From positions 15,707 to 79,706 of the forward strand of contig NZ_HE978517.1 in the NCBI RefSeq assembly GCF_000311725.1: a stretch of 64,000 bases of DNA, read 5' to 3'. Position numbers and translations under genes: made by a program. Source of the DNA: Robertmurraya massiliosenegalensis JC6. GTDB lineage: Bacteria > Bacillota > Bacilli > Bacillales > Cytobacillaceae. The notes beneath the pieces were generated by a model. It was not told the DNA's origin. It ran no database searches and worked only from the letters and a program-made list of their open reading frames with translations. Shown piece by piece: positions 36,547-45,104 of the stretch (the stretch's first letter is position 1; every line of letters begins with the position of its first letter).

Positions 36547-36565
36547 ATTTCAGGAGGAGAACAAG

Positions 36566-39160
36566 ATGGCTATTAAAGAAAGGGAGTTACCAAAAGTACA
36601 AACCGTTGCTGAAATGATTGACCAATTAGTGAAAAATGGTCGACGTGCTTTAAAGGAATTTCAAGAATTTGATCAAGAAATGATTGATGAAATCGTCAAG
36701 CAAATGGCTATAGCCGGGTTAGATCATCACATGCCATTAGCAAAACTTGCTGTTGAAGAAACAGGGAGAGGCGTATATGAGGACAAAATCATTAAAAATA
36801 TGTTTTCAACAGAGTACATCTATCACAATATTAAATACGATAAAACCGTTGGAATCATCAATGAAAATGAACATGAAGGAATGATCGAAATCGCTGAACC
36901 TGTTGGTGTCATTGCTGGCGTCACTCCCGTCACCAATCCAACATCGACGACGATGTTCAAAGCCCTTATTGCCATTAAAACGAGAAATCCGATCATTTTT
37001 GCCTTTCATCCTTCTGCCCAAAATTGCAGTAGTGAGGCTGCAAGAGTGTTGCGAGATGCCGCTGTTCTCGCAGGTGCACCTGAGCATTGTATTCAATGGA
37101 TTGAGAAACCATCATTGGATGCCACACAGCTATTGATGAACCATTCACAAGTATCCGTCATTTTAGCCACTGGTGGTTCTGGAATGGTGAAATCAGCCTA
37201 TAGTTCTGGTAAACCCGCCCTTGGCGTTGGACCTGGAAATGTTCCATGTTATATCGAGAAATCAGCCAATGTTTTACGTTCTGTTAACGACCTTATTTTA
37301 TCAAAAACATTCGATAATGGGATGATCTGTGCTTCTGAACAAGCGGTCATACTTGACGAAGAAATTTACGACGAAGCTAAGCAAGAATTACTTTCACACG
37401 GTTGTTATTTTTTAAATGAAGCTGAGAAATTCAAAATTGAAAAGTTAGCGATTCGCGAACTTGCTGGAACCGTTAATCCGGATATAGTGGGAAGACCAGC
37501 ATTTAAAATTGCCAAAATGGCTGGTGTAGATATTCCGAAAGATACAAAAATCCTGATTGCTGAACTTGAAGGAGTAGGCCCACAAGAACCCCTTTCTAGG
37601 GAGAAATTAAGTCCTATTCTTGCCTGCTATAAGGTAAAAAGTCTTGAGGAAGGGTTAACAAGATGTGAGGAAATGCTTGAATTTGGTGGCTTAGGCCATT
37701 CAGCCGTGATCCATTCAACAGATGATGAAGTCATTAAAAAGTTTGGTTTAAGAATGAAAGCGGGCCGAATTATTGTCAACGCCCCTTCTTCTCAAGGAGC
37801 CATCGGTGACATTTATAATGCATACATCCCTTCCCTTACGCTTGGTTGCGGGACTTATGGGGGAAATTCGGTCTCAACTAATGTTGGAACCATGCATTTA
37901 ATCAATATTAAAAAAGTAGCGAGAAGGAATGTAAATATGCAATGGTTCAAAGTTCCACCAAAGATTTATTTTGAAAAAAATTCAATTCAATATTTAGCGA
38001 AAATGCCAAATATCTCAAAAGCTTTGATTGTAACCGATCCAGGAATGGTGAAACTTGGTTATGTCGATAAAATACTTTATTACTTAAGAAAGCGTCCAGA
38101 CTATGTTCATTGCGAGATATTTTCGGATGTAGAGCCTGATCCATCGATTGAAACGGTGATGAAAGGTGCAGAATTAATGGCCTCTTTCCAGCCTGACGTG
38201 ATCATTGCCCTCGGTGGTGGTTCTGCTATGGATGCAGCGAAGGGCATGTGGTTATTCTACGAACACCCTGATACAGACTTCTTTGGCTTAAAGCAAAAGT
38301 TTCTTGATATTCGCAAACGGATCGTTAAGTATCCGAAACTAGGCGAGAAAGCTCAATTTGTCGCAATTCCAACCACTTCTGGTACAGGTTCAGAAGTCAC
38401 CTCCTTCTCCGTTATTACGGATAAGAGAGCAAATATTAAATATCCATTAGCCGACTATGAGTTAACACCAGATGTAGCCATCGTTGACCCACAGTTTGTC
38501 ATGACGGTTCCAAAGCACGTCACAGCAGATACTGGCATGGATGTACTGACACATGCGATCGAAGCCTATGTATCTGTTATGGCGAATGACTATACAGATG
38601 GGTTAGCGATCAAAGCCATTCAACTTGTATTTGAATATTTACCGAAAGCCTACCGGAACGGCAATGATGCGCTTGCTCGAGAAAAAATGCACAATGCTTC
38701 AACGATTGCCGGAATGGCTTTTGCCAATGCCTTCTTAGGAATTAACCATAGTCTTGCTCATAAGCTAGGTGGCGAATTCCATATTGCTCACGGTAGAGCG
38801 AATGCGATCTTACTGCCACACGTCATTCGTTATAATGCAACAAAGCCGAAAAAATTTGCTTCATTCCCTAAATATGAAAAATTTATTGCTGACAAGCGCT
38901 ATGCAGAAATCGCAATGGCTCTTGGACTTCCAGCGAGAACCACGGAAGAAGGTGTAGAAAGTCTCATTCAAGCAATTATTGAACTAGCTGAAGAGCTTTA
39001 TATTCCAATGAAGATAAGAGCAAATGGCGTAAACAAGAAAGAGTTTGAAAGTAAAGTAGATTTCTTAGCTGAAAAAGCTTTTGAAGATCAATGTACAACC
39101 GCCAATCCTAAACTACCACTCGTTACGGAATTAGCTGAAATCTATCGCAAAGCTTGGTAA
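36566..39160 (+). CDS. adhE: Bifunctional acetaldehyde-CoA/alcohol dehydrogenase
   Basis: An 864-residue fusion enzyme that reduces acetyl-CoA to ethanol with two NADH. Residues 1-440 are an aldehyde dehydrogenase domain with the catalytic Cys in FDNGMICASEQ (near residue 254). Residues 460-864 are an iron-dependent alcohol dehydrogenase with GGGSAMDAAKGMW and metal ligands in the HIAHGRANAILLPH region. AdhE forms helical polymers (spirosomes) in other bacteria. AGGAGGAG precedes the ATG. Two Rex-like sites upstream suggest induction at high NADH. The gene is a marker of fermentative growth. Confidence 0.95.
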   Translation: MAIKERELPKVQTVAEMIDQLVKNGRRALKEFQEFDQEMIDEIVKQMAIAGLDHHMPLAKLAVEETGRGVYEDKIIKNMFSTEYIYHNIKYDKTVGIINENEHEGMIEIAEPVGVIAGVTPVTNPTSTTMFKALIAIKTRNPIIFAFHPSAQNCSSEAARVLRDAAVLAGAPEHCIQWIEKPSLDATQLLMNHSQVSVILATGGSGMVKSAYSSGKPALGVGPGNVPCYIEKSANVLRSVNDLILSKTFDNGMICASEQAVILDEEIYDEAKQELLSHGCYFLNEAEKFKIEKLAIRELAGTVNPDIVGRPAFKIAKMAGVDIPKDTKILIAELEGVGPQEPLSREKLSPILACYKVKSLEEGLTRCEEMLEFGGLGHSAVIHSTDDEVIKKFGLRMKAGRIIVNAPSSQGAIGDIYNAYIPSLTLGCGTYGGNSVSTNVGTMHLINIKKVARRNVNMQWFKVPPKIYFEKNSIQYLAKMPNISKALIVTDPGMVKLGYVDKILYYLRKRPDYVHCEIFSDVEPDPSIETVMKGAELMASFQPDVIIALGGGSAMDAAKGMWLFYEHPDTDFFGLKQKFLDIRKRIVKYPKLGEKAQFVAIPTTSGTGSEVTSFSVITDKRANIKYPLADYELTPDVAIVDPQFVMTVPKHVTADTGMDVLTHAIEAYVSVMANDYTDGLAIKAIQLVFEYLPKAYRNGNDALAREKMHNASTIAGMAFANAFLGINHSLAHKLGGEFHIAHGRANAILLPHVIRYNATKPKKFASFPKYEKFIADKRYAEIAMALGLPARTTEEGVESLIQAIIELAEELYIPMKIRANGVNKKEFESKVDFLAEKAFEDQCTTANPKLPLVTELAEIYRKAW

Positions 39161-39166
39161 CTAATA

Positions 39167-39207
39167 AGAGAGAGGTCCCACTCTTGATGGGATTTCTCTC
39201 TTTTTTT
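39167..39207 (+). terminator. Intrinsic terminator of adhE
   Basis: AGAGAGAGGTCCCA (39167-39180) pairs with TGGGATTTCTCTCT (39187-39200) using two G-T pairs, then seven T residues. Confidence 0.88.
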
Positions 39208-39316
39208 CGTCAATCAATTCCTACCTTAAAGATACGAGCATATATTGGGTTATTTTTCTAATATTTTGTTAAAATTATGTATGAAGCAGTTTGACTACTA
39301 AAGGAGGAGTTCACAA

Positions 39317-39877
39317 ATGTATGATGTAGTAATTATCGGAGCAGGCCCAGCTGGTGCAAGTGCTGGAATCTTTACAGCAAAAGCCGGAAAGAAAACCATT
39401 ATTTTAGATAACGAAAAGAGCGTTACGAAGCGTGCTTGGTTAGAAAACCATTATGGGGCACCTGCCATCTCTGGACCTGATTTAGTAGAAACAGGCAAAG
39501 AGCAAGCGAAAAAATCTGGTGCTGAAATTGTAGAGGTTGATGCAACTGAAATTAAGAAATCAGGTGAACATTTAACTGTTGTTACAGCGAGCGGTGAATA
39601 CGAAGCAAAGCATGTTATTCTTGCTACTGGTATGGCGGTTGATCTTGGAGAGAAATCAGGGGTAACAACTAAACCTGGTACAGAGCCTCGAATTAAAGCC
39701 ATCTTTGATGTCGACCAATCTGGGAAAACAAATGTTGCAGGTGTTTGGGCTGCTGGTACTTGTGCCGGAGTTAGCATGCATACCATTATCACTGCTGGTG
39801 ACGGAGCAAAAGTAGCAATTAATATTATTAGTGAACTAAACGGCGAACGTTATGTTGACCACGATATTATGAAGTAA
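39317..39877 (+). CDS. Short FAD-dependent oxidoreductase (TrxR-like)
   Basis: A 186-residue flavoprotein with the FAD-binding GAGPAGAS motif at the N-terminus and the second FAD segment GVWAAGTCAGVSMHTIITAGDGAKVA near the C-terminus. Compared with thioredoxin reductase (about 310 residues) the NADPH domain with its CxxC is missing, so only the FAD domain is left. It is complete rather than truncated: start with GGAGGAG, stop and terminator are all present. The electron donor and substrate are unknown; it may need a partner. Confidence 0.8.
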   Translation: MYDVVIIGAGPAGASAGIFTAKAGKKTIILDNEKSVTKRAWLENHYGAPAISGPDLVETGKEQAKKSGAEIVEVDATEIKKSGEHLTVVTASGEYEAKHVILATGMAVDLGEKSGVTTKPGTEPRIKAIFDVDQSGKTNVAGVWAAGTCAGVSMHTIITAGDGAKVAINIISELNGERYVDHDIMK

Positions 39878-39881
39878 GAAA

Positions 39882-39928
39882 AAAGAAAAAGGACGCAAAG
39901 TGTGATTTAACACCTTTTGTGTCCTTTT
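39882..39928. terminator. Bidirectional terminator (flavoprotein / hmoA)
   Basis: AAAAGGACGCAAA (39887-39899) pairs with TTTTGTGTCCTTTT (39915-39928). The minus-strand side has a long T-rich tail and would end the hmoA transcript. Confidence 0.8.
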
Positions 39929-40000
39929 CCATATGCTAGATTTCCGCTAGCAGTCTCTATCATTTTGTTAGCTATTTGTTAGCTAGTATATAACCGTATG

Positions 40001-40321
40001 CTACTTAACAGCTTCCTTAACCGTTACCACTTCATATTTTCCGCCTTCTGTGCTGATGATATAGTCTGGTTTCGGTTGTCCTAGCTTTGCCTTATGTCCA
40101 GCAATGTGAGCGTCACTCTTCTCCCAGTTTTTCCAATCTTCTTCTGATTCCCAACGAATTTGCACGAGTACCTCTTCATCACCTCGTCGGACTTTTTTCA
40201 CCATCACTGTTAAATCAACAAAACCTGGTTGTTTTTCAATAATGCCTTCTTTGCTAAAACGCTCCAATACTTTATCGGCATTACCTTCCGTCACGATCGT
40301 TTTTCTCATTTGGACAAACAT
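40001..40321 (-). CDS. hmoA: Heme-degrading monooxygenase HmoA
   Basis: A 106-residue ABM/IsdG-like protein that opens the heme ring and frees iron. The sequence block RRGDEEVLVQIRWESEEDW...SDAHIAGHK closely follows B. subtilis HmoA (YetG), known to be controlled by Fur. AAGGGGAG precedes the ATG at 40321. The Fur box at 40375-40389 lies 54 bases upstream of the start. It is a single gene and ends in a shared terminator. Confidence 0.92.
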   Translation of the reverse strand: MFVQMRKTIVTEGNADKVLERFSKEGIIEKQPGFVDLTVMVKKVRRGDEEVLVQIRWESEEDWKNWEKSDAHIAGHKAKLGQPKPDYIISTEGGKYEVVTVKEAVK

Positions 40322-40374
40322 ATTTAAACTCCCCTTTTCGTCAAATCAGAATATGAAACTATCACCATTATAAA

Positions 40375-40389
40375 TGATAATCATTTTCA
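40375..40389. promoter_or_regulatory. Fur box of hmoA
   Basis: TGATAATCATTTTCA matches 14 of 15 bases of the 7-1-7 Fur consensus TGATAATnATTATCA. Confidence 0.85.
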
Positions 40390-40426
40390 ATTACAACAAA
40401 AAAAACTCCTACAAAATGTAGCAAGC

Positions 40427-40714
40427 TTCCGGTTTGTTTAATTCAATCCACACATCTCTCACCCTTAAGCGGAATTTTTCCTGTTATCTCCTCAAAGAAG
40501 TCCCTTTTAGAGGAAATAACGGAAGATTTTCCGCTTATAGAGGGCAAAAGCGTTTATTATGGCATTTTTTGAGGGAATAGCAGGAATTTTTCCTGTTATT
40601 TCGGCTCTTTTTCATGATGGTTAGTCATTAAGCGGAATTTTTCCTGTTATTTTTTCTTACCGATACTACTACCGTTTATACAAACCTTTATCCACAAGTC
40701 GAGGCAATTTATAG
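40427..40714. repeat. Non-coding repeat element, copy 1 (~288 bp)
   Basis: This stretch and 50113-50395 are close copies in the same direction. It starts TTCCGGTTTGT and ends near GAGGCAATTTATA. It has four imperfect palindromes of the type AAGCGGAATTTTTCCTGTTAT / ATAACGGAAGATTTTCCG centred near 40477, 40527, 40588 and 40639, alternating in orientation so that they can pair with each other. No ORF is inside. It lies between hmoA and the terminator of the selenoprotein gene. Confidence 0.85.
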
Positions 40715-40723
40715 ATTCCTGAC

Positions 40724-40757
40724 AACCAAAAAACATTGTGCCTCAGCACAATGTTTT
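40724..40757 (-). terminator. Intrinsic terminator of the HesB-like gene
   Basis: AAAACATTGTGC / GCACAATGTTTT with a four-base loop, followed by TTTTTTGG on the minus strand. It starts 6 bases after the stop codon. Confidence 0.9.
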
Positions 40758-40762
40758 CTATA

Positions 40763-41041
40763 TTAACAACAGTCGCTTTCGTTCCCGAGTAACACTAAAC
40801 CATTCGCTTCCTTATTAAAATCAAGGGTTAGCCCTTCTAAATAAGGAGCAATATCAGGATCAATCGCAACTTGAATATCATTCATGGTTTCCATCTTATC
40901 ATTTTCTTCTGGCTCTTCCAGAGACAGTCCTACTTGTGGGCCGCCTCAACCATAGCCGCCAAAATAGACACGAATATTGCGAATTCCATTTTCTTGGAAC
41001 ACATTCTGCAACATATCGCGTGCTTCGTTTGTAATATTCAC
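40763..41041 (-). CDS. HesB-like selenoprotein (in-frame TGA = Sec32)
   Basis: The minus-strand reading from GTG 41041 gives 31 residues (MNITNEARDMLQNV...VYFGGYG), then TGA at 40948-40946, then GGPQVGLSLEEPEEND... to a TAA at 40763-40765 after ...NESDCC. With Sec at codon 32 the product has 92 residues. The GGxG-U-GGP site aligns with the conserved Cys of HesB-related iron-sulphur proteins, and a family of HesB-like selenoproteins is known (TIGR01911). AAGGA lies 9 bases before the GTG, and a terminator follows the TAA. A SECIS-like hairpin lies 18 bases after the TGA. The C-terminal CC pair fits a redox or metal role. The alternative, a nonsense mutation, is less likely because coding is intact on both sides. 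Confidence 0.85.
40909..40927 (-). promoter_or_regulatory. Candidate bacterial SECIS hairpin
   Basis: Downstream of the TGA, CUGUCUCU and AGAGCCAG pair (one U-C mismatch) with the loop GGA. The loop starts 27 bases after the TGA, and its first two bases are G, which fits the bacterial SECIS pattern for SelB binding. Confidence 0.7.
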
Positions 41042-41226
41042 TTACCTCATTCCTTTCTTTCATTAGCAATAACTTTTTACTTCACTTTATCATGTATCTA
41101 AATAAGAATAACAGCAATCTGTTTGGCAATCTATAGCCTGTCTACAAAATCCTCAACAGAAAAGGCATATTTCACCTAGACAAGCATATGAATCATTTTA
41201 GGACAAAGAAAAGAAAGGAAGTCATC

Positions 41227-42246
41227 ATGACAGGATTAATTTTCATTTTACTATTAGTGCTTTTTCTTCCTTTTTCAGTAAAGATCATTGAGAAGAATCT
41301 TGAAATCTTTTTGTTTTTAATGGGAATTAGTGCAGTTTGGGTTAGTGGAATATGGGAGCCCTCGTTAATCTTAAAGGCCCTCAAGGATCCTTTAAAGATT
41401 ACAATAGCTGTTTTCGTTGCTGGACTCATATTCAAATGGATGAAAGTTCCGCTCGAAAAAATGATTAAAAGAGTCAGCGAATCGATGCCCTATCCGTTAT
41501 TTTTTGCTCTTGTTGTCATTATTCTTGGGCTTCTTTCAAGCATTATCACAGCAATCATCGCTTCTCTCGTACTCGTCATCATCGTCGCCGTGCTTCGACT
41601 CGAGAGAAAATCCGAGGTCAAACTCGTCATTATTACCTGTTTCTCTATTGGACTTGGGGCCGCATTAACCCCAATTGGAGAACCGCTATCCACGATTATT
41701 GTAAGCAAATTGAATGAAGATATGTTCTTTCTATCAAAATTGATTGGTCGAGAAGTCATTCTTGGGATCATCATGATGGGAATTGTTGCCGCACTATTTG
41801 TGCAGCCTCACTTTAAAAAAACTCGTTTAGTCGCTGATAACGAGTCTGAAACCTATCAGGAAATTTTCCTTCGCACTGGTAAAATATATGTATTTGTGAT
41901 GGGACTAACCTTGCTAGGTGCTGGATTTCAGCCATTAATTGATGCCTATATTCTTGGACTTCATGAAAACATCCTATACTGGATTAATATTATTTCGGCT
42001 GTTTTAGACAATGCGACCCTTGCTGCGGCAGAAATCAGCCCCTCCATGAGCCATGAAACGATCAAAGCGATTCTCCTTGGACTCATTATTAGTGGCGGAA
42101 TGCTTATCCCAGGGAACATCCCAAATATTATCTCATCTGGAAAATTAAAGATTACCAGTTCTGAATGGGCAAAATTTGGTTTACCCTTTGGGCTCATTAC
42201 AATGACGATTTACTTTTTTGCCATTCTTGGGGATAAATATTTTTAA
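41227..42246 (+). CDS. DUF1646 family putative ion transporter
   Basis: A 339-residue membrane protein with about nine to ten helices, of the DUF1646 family in the ion-transporter (arsenite/citrate permease-like) group. Conserved segments include GLGAALTPIGEPLSTIIVSKL (near residue 155) and AVLDNATLAAAEISPSMS, the latter like the Asn/Asp pair of NhaD/ArsB-type carriers. The cargo is unknown; a cation or anion antiporter is the best guess. The start is ATG at 41227 with AAAGGAAG upstream. It lies divergent from the selenoprotein gene. Confidence 0.8.
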   Translation: MTGLIFILLLVLFLPFSVKIIEKNLEIFLFLMGISAVWVSGIWEPSLILKALKDPLKITIAVFVAGLIFKWMKVPLEKMIKRVSESMPYPLFFALVVIILGLLSSIITAIIASLVLVIIVAVLRLERKSEVKLVIITCFSIGLGAALTPIGEPLSTIIVSKLNEDMFFLSKLIGREVILGIIMMGIVAALFVQPHFKKTRLVADNESETYQEIFLRTGKIYVFVMGLTLLGAGFQPLIDAYILGLHENILYWINIISAVLDNATLAAAEISPSMSHETIKAILLGLIISGGMLIPGNIPNIISSGKLKITSSEWAKFGLPFGLITMTIYFFAILGDKYF

Positions 42247-42253
42247 AAATATA

Positions 42254-42273
42254 AGGGGAGTACACACTCCCCT
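42254..42273 (+). terminator. Hairpin after the DUF1646 gene
   Basis: AGGGGAGT / ACTCCCCT with a four-base loop, followed only by CTTTACT. A weak terminator. The rest of 42274-42395 shows nothing. Confidence 0.5.
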
Positions 42274-42395
42274 CTTTACTCAACACGTGGAATCCTACCA
42301 CGTTCAGACTGTTTTTCAAGTTTTAATATCCATTTGAAATAGGCTAATCCAATCAAACGTAACAAAACCTTTACTCTATTATTGGTTCCTCTTCT

Positions 42396-43199
42396 CTACG
42401 TTCTTAAAATAGGCAAGGTACAACAACGAAAAGCCCCTCCGAATTTAATCATTTCTGTAAAATCTACTTCAATGATTTCATATCCACGTCGCCTCAGCTC
42501 TTTGTTCAATTCTTTATTAACAGGAAGGCTAATCACCATTTTGTTTCCTAATGAAAGTACGTTTGTTGCCAGGGTTGCTTGCTCTTCTTTTGACACAGAT
42601 ATTAGATCATATCGTTTTTTCAAAAGCTCTATTTTTTCCCCATGAATTTCCTCTGGATAAATAATAGCTTCATTCGGAGAAAGGATATTAAAAATACAAT
42701 CTAAATGAAGATAAGCGTCTGAAAATGGAACTTCAACAACATTAAAGTTTGGAAGCAAGCTCTGTAATTGGTTAGCCGCCTCCCGATTCGTCCGATTGCT
42801 AATTCCCACAAAAACGGTATCTCCATCAACGATGACGTCCCCACCCTCAATTTTGCCTTGAGGAATCGTTTGATACGGGAGTGATATTTTTTCAAGCTGT
42901 CCTCTTAAATATTCTTCCTCCCCTTGGCGAATATAATTTTGAACATTTGCTATAAAAAGCGTATCTCCTAATACAAACCCTGTATCACGGGTAAAAACTT
43001 GCTCAGGAAACTGCTTTGCTGGAGGAATAGAAACAACTTCAACGCCGTAGTCTTTTAATGTTGAGACAAAGTGATGGTGCTCCTTTATCGCTATATCAAT
43101 GCTTACCGTCATTGACTGTGGCTCTATCAGAAATCGCGGATCACTAACGAGAACTTTTGTTAACGAAGCGTACTCATTTATACACCTTATTTTAGACAT
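42396..43199 (-). CDS. DDAH-type amidinohydrolase
   Basis: A 267-residue guanidino-group-modifying enzyme of the dimethylarginine dimethylaminohydrolase / arginine deiminase superfamily. The catalytic residues are visible: Glu in IEGGDVIVDG, His in YLHLDCIFN and the nucleophilic Cys near the C-terminus in FGGAFRCCTLP. It hydrolyses methylated arginine or a related amidine to citrulline; B. subtilis YkgA is a relative. Its ribosome site AAAGGGG is inside the stem of a terminator-like hairpin (43208-43249), which may reduce its translation. Confidence 0.85.
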   Translation of the reverse strand: MSKIRCINEYASLTKVLVSDPRFLIEPQSMTVSIDIAIKEHHHFVSTLKDYGVEVVSIPPAKQFPEQVFTRDTGFVLGDTLFIANVQNYIRQGEEEYLRGQLEKISLPYQTIPQGKIEGGDVIVDGDTVFVGISNRTNREAANQLQSLLPNFNVVEVPFSDAYLHLDCIFNILSPNEAIIYPEEIHGEKIELLKKRYDLISVSKEEQATLATNVLSLGNKMVISLPVNKELNKELRRRGYEIIEVDFTEMIKFGGAFRCCTLPILRT

Positions 43200-43207
43200 A
43201 AAAAAAC

Positions 43208-43249
43208 CCCTTTGTAGTTCGTGATACTAATTTAACCAAACTACAAAGG
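43208..43249 (-). terminator. Terminator that contains the DDAH gene's ribosome site
   Basis: On the minus strand CCTTTGTAGTT...AACTACAAAGG then GGTTTTTTT directly before the ATG at 43199. It ends the mscS transcript. The AAAGGGG of the DDAH gene forms part of the 3' arm. Confidence 0.8.
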
Positions 43250-43265
43250 AGTTATGAAAATATGG

Positions 43266-44372
43266 TTAATTCGAACTTTCTTTTGATAAAAGGGATTCGC
43301 TCGAACTGCTGCTATTCTCTGAATCTACATACAATTTTCTACTTGGGATCGAAAGCATGACTTGTTCTCTTTCAAGGATTTCTAATATCGCAAAATTGAT
43401 TTCTTCCTTTACGGTGAGAAACTCTCCCCAAACCGTCGTATTGGTGAAAAAATAGAGAAAAATACCTAATCCACTTTCCGAGTACTGATCAAACTTCACA
43501 AAGATTGTTTCTTTATGCACACCATCATGGTTCCTAAGATACTCTTCAATATTGTTCACAACGACTTGAAGCTTTTCCCTAGGCGTATCATGCATGACCC
43601 GTAACTGGAAGGTAATTTGACGTTTCCCCATTTCACTCCAATTCGTAATATTTTCATTAGCCAAAGTAGCATTTGGAACGGTCACCACTGCTTGAGCAAA
43701 GGTCCGCACACGTGTACTTCGAAAAGTGATCTCTTCAACAGTCCCCTCTACACTCGGAGTCATAATCCAATCACCAATTGAAAAAGGCTTCTCCGTAATA
43801 ATGACAATGCCGCCAAAGAGATTCGCTAGAGCATCCTTAGCCGCAAGAGAAAAGGCGAGTCCTCCTAATCCTAGACCAGCCACTAAACCACTAATTTCAT
43901 AGTCAAATACTTGAGCAATAATACTAAAGCTAATGACGACAATTACGACTCGGATGGCTTTTGATAAAAATGGAATTAAAATCTCATCAATTTCCATATT
44001 CAATTGCTTGTTCATTTTCGTCAGCACTAATGAAGAACTTGAGGACAGATTATACAATCCCCAGCTTAAGAAAAAAATGATCGAAGCTTGAATAATTTTT
44101 GGAAACAGACCTCGGTCCACATTTAAATATGGAAAGATATCCACCGCAACGTAAATACCTATAATTATAAATAACCACTGAATAGGCTTCTCAAATGCAA
44201 GAAATACACGTGAAAGAAACTCTGTTGGTGCCTTTCTGCTAAGCTTTAAGAGAAGCGAAAATACATACTTGGCAAAAAGCTTTCGAAAGATAAGAAAGAG
44301 TAGAAAAATCCCAATGGATATCCCTAAATCTAATAAAAATTCATATTCTAAAAATTGTTTCCAACGCATCAC
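43266..44372 (-). CDS. MscS family mechanosensitive channel
   Basis: A 368-residue channel protein. Several N-terminal helices are followed by the pore helix and the MscS beta domain: LVAGLGLGGLAFSLAAKDALANLFGG (pore-lining, residues about 165-190) and FSIGDWIMTPSVEGTVEEITFRSTRVRTF. It resembles YhdY of B. subtilis. It releases solutes on hypo-osmotic shock. The start is GTG 44372 or ATG 44369; GAGG lies 10-13 bases upstream. A Ser-rich tail (SSSSESLLSKES) ends the protein. Confidence 0.9.
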   Translation of the reverse strand: MMRWKQFLEYEFLLDLGISIGIFLLFLIFRKLFAKYVFSLLLKLSRKAPTEFLSRVFLAFEKPIQWLFIIIGIYVAVDIFPYLNVDRGLFPKIIQASIIFFLSWGLYNLSSSSSLVLTKMNKQLNMEIDEILIPFLSKAIRVVIVVISFSIIAQVFDYEISGLVAGLGLGGLAFSLAAKDALANLFGGIVIITEKPFSIGDWIMTPSVEGTVEEITFRSTRVRTFAQAVVTVPNATLANENITNWSEMGKRQITFQLRVMHDTPREKLQVVVNNIEEYLRNHDGVHKETIFVKFDQYSESGLGIFLYFFTNTTVWGEFLTVKEEINFAILEILEREQVMLSIPSRKLYVDSENSSSSSESLLSKESSN

Positions 44373-44447
44373 TCATCAACATCCTCGCCATCTTTGAGTT
44401 CATCCATTTATTTTATCGTATGTGGGCGTGGCTGTCGAAAAAAATGT

Positions 44448-45104
44448 TTATTCAAGTTCGTCGGTGAAAATGAAATCTATCGTAGAATCACCTTTCACTT
44501 CAAGGCTATGAGGGATGCGTATATAAATTATTGGTCCATCTGTTTGGAAATCAGAATCCATTTTTGATTCTCCAGTAAATTGATTAATGGTAAATTCATT
44601 CATAACGACAGAAGCATTCAATTCTTGATCTTTGCCATAGACGATCAATAATTTTTCTTTTTCCATACGAATGACTGGGAGTTCACGCTCCTCTGATACG
44701 TCTATTCCGGCAATTATAATATTCCCATAATGATAGACCTCAACCTGGTTATTATCTTCTGCTTTCCTTTCAACATATATGTTAGCATTTGTATTTGAAG
44801 GGTTAACAGACGAAATTTGCAACGTGTCTCCTTCTACCACATAACTATTCTCTTCAAGTAAAAAATCAGAGCCTTTTGATAGAAGTTCACCTGAGGATAC
44901 AAGCCCGTATAAATCCGTCATTTTGCCGTTACTCACTTTCGGCGCTTCCGTTTTAATAAAAAACGTGGCTACAACAGCTAGAAGCAAGAGCCCTATATAG
45001 GCAACAAGAAGCCAATGTGTGATTTTCTTTTTTGACCGAACAAGAAAGAACAATAACGGCAAAATGACTATCATCCCAATTTGGAAAAGTACTTCTATGT
45101 TCAT
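44448..45104 (-). CDS. Membrane-anchored protein of the GntR/ABC operon
   Basis: A 218-residue protein with two N-terminal hydrophobic segments (about 4-22 and 32-50) and a beta-strand-rich extracytoplasmic part. I do not recognise a domain. It overlaps the permease gene by 4 bases and is the last gene of a four-gene operon (GntR, ATPase, permease, this). It may be an accessory component or sensor of the ABC system; that is inference from position. Confidence 0.65.
   Translation of the reverse strand: MNIEVLFQIGMIVILPLLFFLVRSKKKITHWLLVAYIGLLLLAVVATFFIKTEAPKVSNGKMTDLYGLVSSGELLSKGSDFLLEENSYVVEGDTLQISSVNPSNTNANIYVERKAEDNNQVEVYHYGNIIIAGIDVSEERELPVIRMEKEKLLIVYGKDQELNASVVMNEFTINQFTGESKMDSDFQTDGPIIYIRIPHSLEVKGDSTIDFIFTDELE

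Noticed and set aside
39317-39877. The short flavoprotein as a truncated thioredoxin reductase
   Set aside because: Both FAD motifs, a good ribosome site, a stop codon and a terminator are present and no remnants follow, so it is a complete short type.
40763-41041. The TGA in the HesB-like gene as a simple nonsense mutation or pseudogene
   Set aside because: Both sides are intact, the TGA is exactly at the conserved Cys site, a SECIS-like hairpin follows, and ribosome site and terminator are in place. Selenocysteine is the better explanation.
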